Shown here: one piece after another, positions 1 through 6,471 of the stretch
Layout: every line of letters starts with the position of its first letter
Numbering within the stretch: the stretch's first letter is position 1
Assembly (NCBI GenBank): GCA_012797915.1
Contig: JAAZOE010000339.1
Span: 1-9,671 of the forward strand
Source: Candidatus Zixiibacteriota bacterium
GTDB taxonomy: Bacteria > Zixibacteria > MSB-5A5 > GN15 > JAAZOE01
Direction of reading: 5' to 3'
DNA length: 9,671 nt
The notes under the pieces: generated by a model
Database searches by the model: none
The model's input: only the letters and a program-made list of their open reading frames with translations
What the model was told of the DNA's origin: nothing
Program-made: the position numbers and the translations under genes

Positions 1-224
1 TGGAGGCCCTGGATCCATTACTGACCGGTGACGCCAACGCCGACCAGGTGATCGATGTCGGCGATGCCGTTTACATCGTCAATTACGTTTTCAAAGGCGG
101 CCCGCCGCCGCTTCGGCCGGCGGCCGCCGATGTCAATTGCGATAACCGAGTCAATGTCGGGGACGCCGTATATATCGTTCATTACGTGTTCGACTCGGGT
201 CCCGCGCCGTGCAACGGGCTTTAG
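1..224 (+). CDS. C-terminal end of a secreted protein with dockerin-like Ca-binding repeats (partial)
   Basis: The frame beginning at base 3 is open from the window edge to a TAG at 222-224, giving the last 73 residues of a longer protein. It holds two similar repeats: GDANADQVIDVGDAVYIVNY, then DVNCDNRVNVGDAVYIVHY. Each has the D-x-N-x-D-x-x-(I/V)-(D/N)-V-x-D pattern of the type I dockerin calcium loop followed by a hydrophobic helix, and each ends in a short Gly/Pro-rich turn. In cellulosome bacteria dockerins bind cohesins. In FCB-type candidate phyla the same module commonly caps large secreted proteins with no known cohesin partner. The catalytic or binding part lies upstream and is not visible, so the function of the whole protein is unknown. 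The gene is closed by a strong terminator. Confidence 0.85.
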   Translation, partial: EALDPLLTGDANADQVIDVGDAVYIVNYVFKGGPPPLRPAAADVNCDNRVNVGDAVYIVHYVFDSGPAPCNGL

Positions 225-271
225 TTCCCGCTCCGTTCCATAATATAGAACCCACCGTTTTCGAATTCACA

Positions 272-304
272 CGGGGCCCTACAAAATCGGGGCCCCGCTT
301 TTTT
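272..304 (+). terminator. Rho-independent terminator of the dockerin-protein gene
   Basis: A perfect 8-bp stem, CGGGGCCC (272-279) with GGGCCCCG (290-297), encloses a 10-base loop. It is followed by a run of six T after one C (298-304). It lies 47 bases after the TAG stop. The stem is almost purely G/C and the U-tract is strong. Confidence 0.9.
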
Positions 305-427
305 CGGGTTTCCTTTCCCGGTTTTATCCTCCGGTTTCACCGGTCCGGGCATAAAAACCGACCCGACGATGAAAAGTATGTACGGATCGGCCCGCAGGCG
401 GCTCTGTAATATGAAAATGAGACCTAA

Positions 428-457
428 CATAACTCCCCCCGGTGTTATGAAAAGGAG
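428..457 (+). promoter_or_regulatory. Small leader hairpin and ribosome binding site of the DUF5666-like lipoprotein gene
   Basis: CATAAC (428-433) pairs with GTTATG (444-449) around a C-rich 10-base loop. Immediately after it comes a good Shine-Dalgarno, AAGGAG (452-457), eight bases before the ATG at 466, which supports that start. The hairpin does not cover the Shine-Dalgarno, so a switching role is not evident. TAATAT at 407-412 could be a -10 box but no convincing -35 accompanies it. The rest of 305-465 shows no gene. Confidence 0.4.
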
Positions 458-465
458 ACATAAGA

Positions 466-1440
466 ATGAAACAGATGATGAAACTGGCACTTGGATTGGC
501 GATCATGGGGTTGGTGGCCGTTATCGGAGGGTGCTCCGACACCAGCCCGCTGGCGCCGTCCGTGTCGTCCGAATCCACGGGGGGAACCGCGTTTTTTGCC
601 CCGACGAATGGGGATCCGGTGGAGTTTTCGGCCCGCGTGGCGACCGTATGGCAGAGCCAGCGGATGCTCACGTTCGACGGCCGTCCCGATACCGTGGTTG
701 CCGCCCACAATTGCGTGATCGTGCGGCTGCTGAACGACCAGGAAACTCCGGTCCCGTTTGTCGATATCCAGCCCGGTGATACCATGCAGGTCAGCGGTAC
801 GGCCCAGCAAAACGGTTATATCATCGCCACCCGGTTACGCATCTGTACCCCCGGCACCGGCCAGTATGACCTGGCGTTCCGGGATACGATTGTCGCCATC
901 GACTATGCCGCCGGATCCTTCACCGTGGCCGGCCGGACGGAAACTATCCTGGTCGACAGCGCCACCCTTATTTGGGGAAATATCATCACCCGTCACCAGG
1001 GAACCGGAAATGAGTATCAGAATCAGGAGATGGCCGGAAGCGGCTGCGCCAAAGCCAATCCCGGGTATTACACGACCTCGCGTGATACGATTCTGACCCT
1101 GACCGACCTGGCCGTGGGCGATGTGGTGGAAATTAAAGCCAATATTGTCGATGAGGCTACCCTGCTGGCCGTCAAGATTAAGCTGGCCAACTGCACCGAG
1201 AAAATTTGCGTTACGTTCACGGCTGCACTGGCCTCGGTCGACGTTGAAGCTTCACTGGTGACGTTCGACGGGTATGACTGGACCGGGCAGGTGTGCAAAA
1301 ACGCCGTGCTGCTTGGCTTGGACGGCGAGCCGCTGACTCTGGCCGATTTCGCGGTCGGCGAATGGGTGGCGGTCAAGGGTTTTCCCGTGGATGAAACGAC
1401 CCTGAAGATTTGTGAAATGGCAAAATCCCTCAACCCCTAA
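466..1440 (+). CDS. Lipoprotein with three DUF5666-like repeats
   Basis: The 324-residue product starts with a lipoprotein signal: charged MKQMMK, a hydrophobic stretch, then lipobox V-I-G-G-C with the lipidated Cys at residue 23. A Ser/Thr/Pro-rich linker (24-50) follows. Three degenerate repeats occupy about 52-127, 135-243 and 246-320. Each runs from a strand pair (pattern 'V..(I/V)D....SFTV.G' or 'LVTFDG') through a segment such as 'ADFAVGEWVAVKG' to a closing strand. This matches the small beta-barrel DUF5666 family of secreted and anchored proteins, whose function is unknown. Each repeat has a mid-repeat and a terminal Cys (83/127, 194/243, 277/316), hinting at one disulfide per repeat. 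The ATG is chosen for its AAGGAG site and immediate signal peptide. No operon partner is evident because terminator-like structures flank it. Confidence 0.8.
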   Translation: MKQMMKLALGLAIMGLVAVIGGCSDTSPLAPSVSSESTGGTAFFAPTNGDPVEFSARVATVWQSQRMLTFDGRPDTVVAAHNCVIVRLLNDQETPVPFVDIQPGDTMQVSGTAQQNGYIIATRLRICTPGTGQYDLAFRDTIVAIDYAAGSFTVAGRTETILVDSATLIWGNIITRHQGTGNEYQNQEMAGSGCAKANPGYYTTSRDTILTLTDLAVGDVVEIKANIVDEATLLAVKIKLANCTEKICVTFTAALASVDVEASLVTFDGYDWTGQVCKNAVLLGLDGEPLTLADFAVGEWVAVKGFPVDETTLKICEMAKSLNP

Positions 1441-1480
1441 AACCCCTCCCTCGATGTCCACAAGCATCACCGGGGGTTTT
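1439..1480 (+). terminator. Candidate weak terminator hairpin after the lipoprotein gene
   Basis: AAAACCCC (1439-1446, overlapping the TAA stop) pairs with GGGGTTTT (1473-1480). An inner GATG/CATC stem (1453-1456 with 1465-1468) sits inside the loop. The right arm supplies four T. The long loop makes it weaker than the other terminators here, and it may act together with the next inverted repeat. Confidence 0.45.
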
Positions 1481-1482
1481 AT

Positions 1483-1535
1483 GCAGTAGAGTCGGCGGGC
1501 GAAACGTCAGTTTCGCCCGCCTACTGCAATTTTAC
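1483..1535 (+). terminator. Long bulged inverted repeat, probable terminator or dispersed palindromic element
   Basis: GCAGTA (1483-1488) and GGCGGGCGAAAC (1494-1505) pair with GTTTCGCCCGCC (1510-1521) and TACTGC (1522-1527). This gives 18 bp around a 4-base GTCA loop, with a 5-base bulge (GAGTC, 1489-1493) on the left arm only. AATTTTAC follows, a modest U-tract. The stem is much longer than needed for termination, so a repetitive extragenic palindrome is an alternative. Confidence 0.55.
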
Positions 1536-1543
1536 ATGTTTCC

Positions 1544-1572
1544 TTGACCGGTCAATATTCAATTGATAAATC
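1544..1572 (+). promoter_or_regulatory. Candidate promoter with palindromic operator upstream of the transporter operon
   Basis: TTGACCGGTCAA (1544-1555) is a perfect 12-bp palindrome whose first six bases match a -35 box well. Possible -10 boxes are GATAAA (1565-1570, spacing 15) or TAAATC (1567-1572, spacing 17), both mediocre. A second short palindrome, TCAATTGA, lies at 1559-1566. A palindrome on the -35 is the usual place for a dimeric repressor, for example of the TetR or GntR type, but no regulator gene is visible in the window. The rest of the gap to 1736 is T-rich (about 1650-1680) and holds no gene. Confidence 0.35.
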
Positions 1573-1736
1573 GATCCTGCCGTGCCTGGCCGAACCGGTT
1601 TCCTATTGCCGCATAGCAGGTTATGGTTGCCGTAGTGATGCTGGAGGATATTTTTTGTCTTTTTTTGAATCGTTTTTGTCGGAGGGATATCTAAAGAACC
1701 AGTTGAGAAAATCACAATTGATGGAGACAGAGGGAG

Positions 1737-4076
1737 ATGAAAAAAGGAATTACCGAGTTTTCTATCCGGCGGCCCTGGCTGGTGATTATCCTGGCGGTGG
1801 CGGTCACCGCCTTCTTCGCCGCCCAATTCCCCAAGATCAAAATCGACACCGATCCGCTCAACATGCTCGACCAGAACGAGCCTGTGCGGATTTTCGATGT
1901 GGCCGCGAAAGACGCGTTTGCGTTGCACGATTTCATCGCCGTCGGGCTGGTGAATGACAAAACGGCCTTCACCCCCGATATCCTCAACCGTATTTACAGG
2001 ATCACCGCCGAGGTGGAGAAGATCGAGGGCGTCATCGTCGAGGATATTCTGGCCCCGGCGACGGTCGATGATATCAAGCAGGGTCCCGGCGGTTCCCTCA
2101 TTATAGAACCGTTGATGGGGGGCGAGATTTCGACCCCGGCCGAGGCGGAGTATATCCGCGAGCGGATCAAATCGAATCCGATCCTTCGGGGCAAACTGGC
2201 CTCCGATGACGGCAAGGCCATCGCGTTGTTCGTTCCCATCCAATCCAAGGACATGTCCAACCGGATCGCCGGGGAAATCAAGACGATCACCGACACCCAC
2301 GGCGGCGGAGAGAAATTCCATATCGCCGGATTACCGGTGGCCCAGGATTCGTTCGGAGCGCAGATGTTCAAGCAGATGGCCGTCGCCGCGCCGGCGACCT
2401 TCCTGGTCATCTTCCTGTTGCTGTTCCTTTTCTTCCGGAATGTGAAAATCATCATCGCCCCGATGGTTGTGGCGGTGATGGCGGTCGTCTGGGCGATGGG
2501 CCTGTTGATTGTGACCGGGAACACGGTCCATATCATGTCGTCGATGATCCCGATCTTTTTAATCCCCATCGCGGTTCTGAACTCGATCTATATCATCTCC
2601 GAGTTTCACGCCCATTATGCCGGGCACCGACAGAAAGAGGCCGGCATCCGGCATTCAATCCATGAGCTGTTCGTACCGATGTTATTCGTCTCGGCCACCG
2701 CGGCGGTCGGTTTCCTGGCGCTGGCCATCACTCCCATTCCCCCGGTGCGCGTGTTCGGCATCTTCGTCGGCTTCGGCACCCTGGCGGCGTGGTTTCTGTC
2801 GCTGGTCATCAACCCGGCGTTCATGATGCTTTTGTCCGACAAAACGCTCGCCCGCTTCGCCCAGGCCACCGATGATCGCGGACTGCTCTCCCGGCTGCTG
2901 CATTTCTTCCGCACCTTTTCATCCCGGCATAACAAAGGGATCATCGCCGCCTCGCTGATCGTGGTGGTCATTTCCGCCGTCGGCCTGTCGATGATCGTGG
3001 TCAACGACAACCCGGTCAAATGGTTCAAGAAATCGCACCCGATCCGTCAGGCCGACATGGCCATGAACAACCACCTGGCCGGCACCTACATGAATTACCT
3101 CGTGTTTGAAGGGGAAAATTCGGAGGCCATGAAAGACCCGGCGGTCGTGACTTACATTGAGTCGATGCAGGGCGAACTGGCCCGGGAGCCGATTGTCGGC
3201 GCCACCACCGGCCTGCCGGATGTGGTTAAGAAGGTCCGGTATGAATTGTTCGGGGCGGATTCTTCCAAGCTGGCCATCCCGGAATCGGCCGACGAAATCG
3301 CCCAGATGCTGTTCATGTTCGAGATGTCGGGCGGCGATCCGGGGGACCTGTTCAAGTTCGTTACTCCCGAATACGACAAGGCCAATCTCTGGGTGCAACT
3401 TCGCGACGGCGATAATCAGGCGGTCACCAAAGTGGTGGAACGGGCCGATGATTTCCTGGCCGCGCATCCGCTTCCGCCGGGAATCAACGTCAGCTGGGCC
3501 GGATTGCCCTACGTCAATGTCATTTGGCAGAAATTGATGGTCGGCGGCATGCGCGAGGCGCTGCTGATCGCCTATGTCATCGTGCTGGTCATGATGACCG
3601 CGTTGTTCCGTTCCTTCCGTTGGGGGCTGATCTCCATGCTGCCGCTGACGATCACGGTCGGGGCCATCTACGCCTTCATCGGGTTCGTCGGCAAACCGTA
3701 CGACATGCCGATTTCGGTGCTGTCCACGCTGACCCTGGGCCTGTCGGTCGATTTCGCCATTCAGTTCATCCAGCGGATGCGGACGATGTACGACCGCAAC
3801 CGTGATTTCCAGCAAACCTACCACGACATCTTCGAGGGGGTCGGCCGGGCCATTATGCGCAACGTGCTGGTCATCTCCATCGGCTTTATCCCAATGCTGT
3901 TCTCCGACCTGGTGCCCTATATCACCGTCGGCGCCTTCTTCCTGGCCATCGAGCTGGTTTCCGGAATCGTCACCATGCTGCTGCTGCCGGCGCTGGCCAG
4001 GACGTTCCGGCGCGGGCTGTTCCCCGCGGCCGCCCCGGAGGCGGTCGCGGCGGAACCGTCCCAGGCGCAGGCGTAA
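1737..4076 (+). CDS. RND/MMPL-superfamily inner-membrane transporter (lipid or hydrophobic-compound exporter type)
   Basis: The 779-residue protein has the duplicated RND plan. TM1 is at about 12-29, a periplasmic domain at 30-213, TM2-6 at about 215-366, TM7 at 400-421, a second periplasmic domain at 422-603, and TM8-12 at 605-752. The opening 'MKKGITEFSIRRPWLVI' is typical of the 'predicted exporter of the RND superfamily' group (COG1033/MMPL-like, related to HpnN and MmpL), which is shorter than AcrB-type pumps. TM10 reads 'LTLGLSVDFAIQFIQR' with Asp672, the expected proton-relay residue. The matching TM4 segment 'IPIAVLNSIYIISEF' has Asn282 at the equivalent position. The tail after 757 is Ala/Pro-rich and cytoplasmic. 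ATG 1737 follows AGAGGGAG almost without a spacer. An in-frame TGA at 1719-1721 rules out a much longer start. It is the first gene of a unit with the LolA-like protein (40 bases downstream) and a beta-barrel. Cargo is unknown; lipid-like is inferred from the partners. Confidence 0.88.
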   Translation: MKKGITEFSIRRPWLVIILAVAVTAFFAAQFPKIKIDTDPLNMLDQNEPVRIFDVAAKDAFALHDFIAVGLVNDKTAFTPDILNRIYRITAEVEKIEGVIVEDILAPATVDDIKQGPGGSLIIEPLMGGEISTPAEAEYIRERIKSNPILRGKLASDDGKAIALFVPIQSKDMSNRIAGEIKTITDTHGGGEKFHIAGLPVAQDSFGAQMFKQMAVAAPATFLVIFLLLFLFFRNVKIIIAPMVVAVMAVVWAMGLLIVTGNTVHIMSSMIPIFLIPIAVLNSIYIISEFHAHYAGHRQKEAGIRHSIHELFVPMLFVSATAAVGFLALAITPIPPVRVFGIFVGFGTLAAWFLSLVINPAFMMLLSDKTLARFAQATDDRGLLSRLLHFFRTFSSRHNKGIIAASLIVVVISAVGLSMIVVNDNPVKWFKKSHPIRQADMAMNNHLAGTYMNYLVFEGENSEAMKDPAVVTYIESMQGELAREPIVGATTGLPDVVKKVRYELFGADSSKLAIPESADEIAQMLFMFEMSGGDPGDLFKFVTPEYDKANLWVQLRDGDNQAVTKVVERADDFLAAHPLPPGINVSWAGLPYVNVIWQKLMVGGMREALLIAYVIVLVMMTALFRSFRWGLISMLPLTITVGAIYAFIGFVGKPYDMPISVLSTLTLGLSVDFAIQFIQRMRTMYDRNRDFQQTYHDIFEGVGRAIMRNVLVISIGFIPMLFSDLVPYITVGAFFLAIELVSGIVTMLLLPALARTFRRGLFPAAAPEAVAAEPSQAQA

Positions 4077-4116
4077 GCCCTGAAACGAAAAAATGAAACG
4101 AAAGGAATAAAGGATT

Positions 4117-4917
4117 ATGAAACGACTCATCACCACCGCCGTGCTGGCCCTGATGGCGCTGGCCGTGACCCACGCGATCGCTTCGGCGCAGGATGCGACC
4201 GAGGTCATGAAGAAGTCCCACATGGCCTACTACTATGCCGCCAACGACGCCGTCTATGAAGTCACCATGCATCTGTTCGACAAGAAGGGCGGTGAACGGA
4301 CGCGCGAATTCACCATGCTCCGCCTGGATAAAGAGGACGGCGGCGACCAGAAGTACTACACCTATTTCCGGCAGCCCTCCGATGTCGCCCGTTTGAGTTT
4401 CATGGTGCACAAGAACGCCACCGGCAACGATCAGCGGTGGATTTACGTCCCTTCGGTCGACCTGGTCAAGCCGATCTCGGCCGACGACAAGAACTCCAGC
4501 TTCGTCGGCTCCGATTTCACCTATGAAGACGTCTCCGGCCGCCGCTGGACCGAGGACAATCACAAGTTGCTGCCCGAGTCGCAACTCGACGGCAAGGCCG
4601 TCTTTGTCGTGGAATCCACGCCCTTGAAGCCGTACAAGGGATTCGCCAAGCGGATTTCCTATATCGACCAGACCACTCATATCCCGCTCAAATCGGAGTA
4701 TTTCGACGACAAGGGGGAGGTGGTGCGAGTGGAAAAAGCGGTGAAGATCGAGGATATCGGCGGATTTCCAACCGTCACCAGCCGTTCCATGGAAAGCCTG
4801 AAGAAGGGGAGTCGCACGGTGGTCGATTTCACCGGCACCAAATACAATGTCGGTCTCAAGGATGACTTTTTCACCGAACGATATCTGAAGACGCCGCCGC
4901 GCGAATACGTGAAGTAG
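4117..4917 (+). CDS. Periplasmic LolA-like protein ('outer membrane lipoprotein-sorting protein' family)
   Basis: The 266-residue product has a Sec signal peptide (MKRLITTAVLALMALAV..., probable cleavage after Ala-Ser-Ala at residue 24) and no lipobox Cys. The mature part shows the hallmarks of the LolA-like family often encoded beside RND exporters. These are an N-terminal helix (EVMKKSH), beta strands with 'YYTYFRQPSDVARLSFM', the signature 'RWIYVPSVDLVKPI' (107-120) followed by 'SSFVGSDFTYEDV' (127-139), and a later pair 'KRISYIDQTTHIPLKSEYFD'. The fold is an open beta-barrel with a hydrophobic cavity for acyl chains or similar cargo. It is not the housekeeping LolA, which is shorter and linked to LolCDE. 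It probably hands cargo between the upstream RND pump and the downstream barrel. The AAAGGA site before ATG 4117 is good, and the 11-base gap to the next stop-proximal start suggests translational coupling. Confidence 0.87.
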   Translation: MKRLITTAVLALMALAVTHAIASAQDATEVMKKSHMAYYYAANDAVYEVTMHLFDKKGGERTREFTMLRLDKEDGGDQKYYTYFRQPSDVARLSFMVHKNATGNDQRWIYVPSVDLVKPISADDKNSSFVGSDFTYEDVSGRRWTEDNHKLLPESQLDGKAVFVVESTPLKPYKGFAKRISYIDQTTHIPLKSEYFDDKGEVVRVEKAVKIEDIGGFPTVTSRSMESLKKGSRTVVDFTGTKYNVGLKDDFFTERYLKTPPREYVK

Positions 4918-4920
4918 GGC

Positions 4921-4927
4921 GGGAGGA
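4921..4927 (+). promoter_or_regulatory. Shine-Dalgarno that decides the beta-barrel start codon
   Basis: GGGAGGA lies just after the preceding TAG. Two in-frame GTG codons follow, at 4928 (one base after GGAGG) and at 4937 (ten bases after GGAGG). The first is too close for normal initiation. The second gives usable spacing and a clean signal peptide (MKAQMFLAAL...), so 4937 is preferred. Confidence 0.6.
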
Positions 4928-4936
4928 GTGAACACG

Positions 4937-6190
4937 GTGAAAGCACAGATGTTTCTGGCGGCGCTGGTCGTGATCATACTGGCCGGCGCCGGTCGGGCGG
5001 AAGTTAATATTGACGGTTTCCTGCAGGGGTTATATGGCGGTCGTCTCGACAACACCAATCCCACCGCCACCGAATTCACCGCCTCGGAATCCCGTTTGCA
5101 GCTTCGGTTGGAGCAGGTCGGGGAGAAGAACGAAGTATTCGGGCGACTGGATTTTACCTATGATGCGGCCGATAGCGCGCGGTTCGACGTGGAGCTTCGT
5201 GAAGCCTATTTGAAAACCCGGCTGGGCGACAACTTCGATCTCAAGATCGGTCGACAGGTACTGACCTGGGGGACCGGCGACCTGATTTTCATCAATGATG
5301 TCTTCGCCAAGGATTATCAATCCTTTTTCGTCGGCCGTGACGACCAGTATCTGAAGGCGCCGCAAAACGCCTTACGGGCGGAGTATTACGGGTCGGTCGG
5401 ATCACTGGCCCTGATCTGGACGCCCCGGTTCGAACCCAACCGATTACCCGACGGCCGGACGCTCAGCTACTTTAATCCCTTCGTCGGTCAAATTGTCGGT
5501 CAGGGGTATGATGCCTCGGTCCCGCTTCCTCCGGCTCAATTCAAGAACGGAGAAATTGCGGCCCGCTTCAGCCGCCAGGTGGGCGGGTTCAATACCGCGC
5601 TGTACGCTTATCACGGCTTCTATAAGAACCCGATGGGGGCGATGATGACCGCAGGGGGGCCGATGCCGATCTTTCCTCGGCTGAACGTCTACGGCGCCTC
5701 GCTTCGCGGGCAGGTACTGGGCGGGATCGTCTGGCTGGAAGGAGGGTATTTCGATTCCCGCCAGGATCAATGCGGAGCCAATCCCCTGCTGCCTAACGCT
5801 TCGGCCACAGCCATGCTCGGTTTTGAACGGCAGGTGGCGACCAACCTGACGGTCAACGGCCAGTGGCAGGCCGAGGCCATGATGGAATACGACCGGTATA
5901 AAACCGGTCAGGCAAGCCTGGGCGGGTACGTCCGCGACGAGATCAGTCATCTGCTGACCACGCGCATCACGCAATTGCTGCATTCGGAATTGGTCACGCT
6001 CTCGGCGTTCGTATTCTATTCGCCCTCCGATGAAGATTTGTACGCCCGGTTATACGCCGGGTACAAATATACCGATGAGGTGGCCTTTGCGGTGGGAGCC
6101 AATATCTTCGACGGCCAAAACCAGGCCGCCAATTTCGGGCAGTTTCAAAAGAACGACAACGTGTATATCAAGGTGACCTTTAACTATTGA
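4937..6190 (+). CDS. DUF1302-like outer-membrane beta-barrel protein, third component of the RND/LolA-like unit
   Basis: From GTG 4937 the product is 417 residues; GTG 4928 would add three. A Sec signal peptide (1-21, cleavage after GRA) is followed by alternating hydrophobic/polar strands throughout. Early strands include 'LQLRLEQVGEKNEVFGRLDF'. The segment 'LREAYLKTR' (87-95) followed by 'LKIGRQVLTWGTGD' (102-115) strongly resembles the DUF1302 pattern REAYL...GRQ.v.WG. The chain ends ...IKVTFNY, the terminal aromatic typical of BAM-assembled barrels. DUF1302 barrels are often encoded next to a LolA-fold partner and an RND exporter, the arrangement seen here, so I infer an outer-membrane port or acceptor in the same route. 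Channel activity, cargo and direction are not shown by sequence. The TGA stop directly after the barrel signature shows that TGA terminates normally in this genome. Confidence 0.82.
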   Translation: MKAQMFLAALVVIILAGAGRAEVNIDGFLQGLYGGRLDNTNPTATEFTASESRLQLRLEQVGEKNEVFGRLDFTYDAADSARFDVELREAYLKTRLGDNFDLKIGRQVLTWGTGDLIFINDVFAKDYQSFFVGRDDQYLKAPQNALRAEYYGSVGSLALIWTPRFEPNRLPDGRTLSYFNPFVGQIVGQGYDASVPLPPAQFKNGEIAARFSRQVGGFNTALYAYHGFYKNPMGAMMTAGGPMPIFPRLNVYGASLRGQVLGGIVWLEGGYFDSRQDQCGANPLLPNASATAMLGFERQVATNLTVNGQWQAEAMMEYDRYKTGQASLGGYVRDEISHLLTTRITQLLHSELVTLSAFVFYSPSDEDLYARLYAGYKYTDEVAFAVGANIFDGQNQAANFGQFQKNDNVYIKVTFNY

Positions 6191-6225
6191 CGGGCGGCGT
6201 ATGCCCGGCCGCGATCAGAACATCA

Positions 6226-6262
6226 GCGGTATCCCGGAAGTCAGCAAGGCTTCCGGGACCGC
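6226..6262 (+). other. Intergenic hairpin between the beta-barrel and DUF2892 genes
   Basis: GCGG (6226-6229) and TCCCGGAAG (6232-6240) pair with CTTCCGGGA (6250-6258) and CCGC (6259-6262). That is 13 bp with a 2-base bulge and a 9-base loop. No U-tract follows, so it is a poor intrinsic terminator. It may stabilise the 3' end of the upstream mRNA or partly separate expression of the small downstream gene. Confidence 0.5.
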
Positions 6263-6282
6263 CTTCATCGGAGGGTACCCTC

Positions 6283-6471
6283 ATGACCATCGAAAACGGC
6301 ATCCGCGGACTGGCTGGCGGACTGGTTCTGCTGTCGCTTGCTCTATCCTGGATCATTTCGCCCTATTTCCTGCTGCTGGCGACGATGGTTGGATTGAACC
6401 TCGTGCAGTCTGCCTTTACCGGTTTTTGCCCGGCAGAAGCGGTCTTTAGGAAACTACGGCGGTTTCAATAA
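6283..6471 (+). CDS. DUF2892 family small inner-membrane protein
   Basis: The 62-residue protein has two hydrophobic helices (about 8-24 and 28-45) and the family signature 'GLNLVQSAFTGFCPAE' (37-52). A basic tail (FRKLRRF) follows. DUF2892 is the membrane domain found alone or fused to rhodanese (as in YgaP). The Cys in 'GFCP' is conserved, and a link to sulfur or sulfide handling has been suggested from the fusions. No rhodanese is visible here. ATG 6283 is chosen because GGAGGG lies seven bases upstream and the family begins with this sequence; the frame is open further upstream but that part is not protein-like. It sits 92 bases after the beta-barrel gene with a hairpin between them. Confidence 0.85.
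   Translation: MTIENGIRGLAGGLVLLSLALSWIISPYFLLLATMVGLNLVQSAFTGFCPAEAVFRKLRRFQ

Noticed and set aside
2919..4223. 434-codon minus-strand open frame opposite the RND gene, and a 369-codon one at 3970-5079
   Set aside because: Both lie antisense to clearly coding transporter and LolA-like sequence, are His/Arg/Asp/Gly-rich as expected for antisense of GC-rich genes, and show no recognisable domain.
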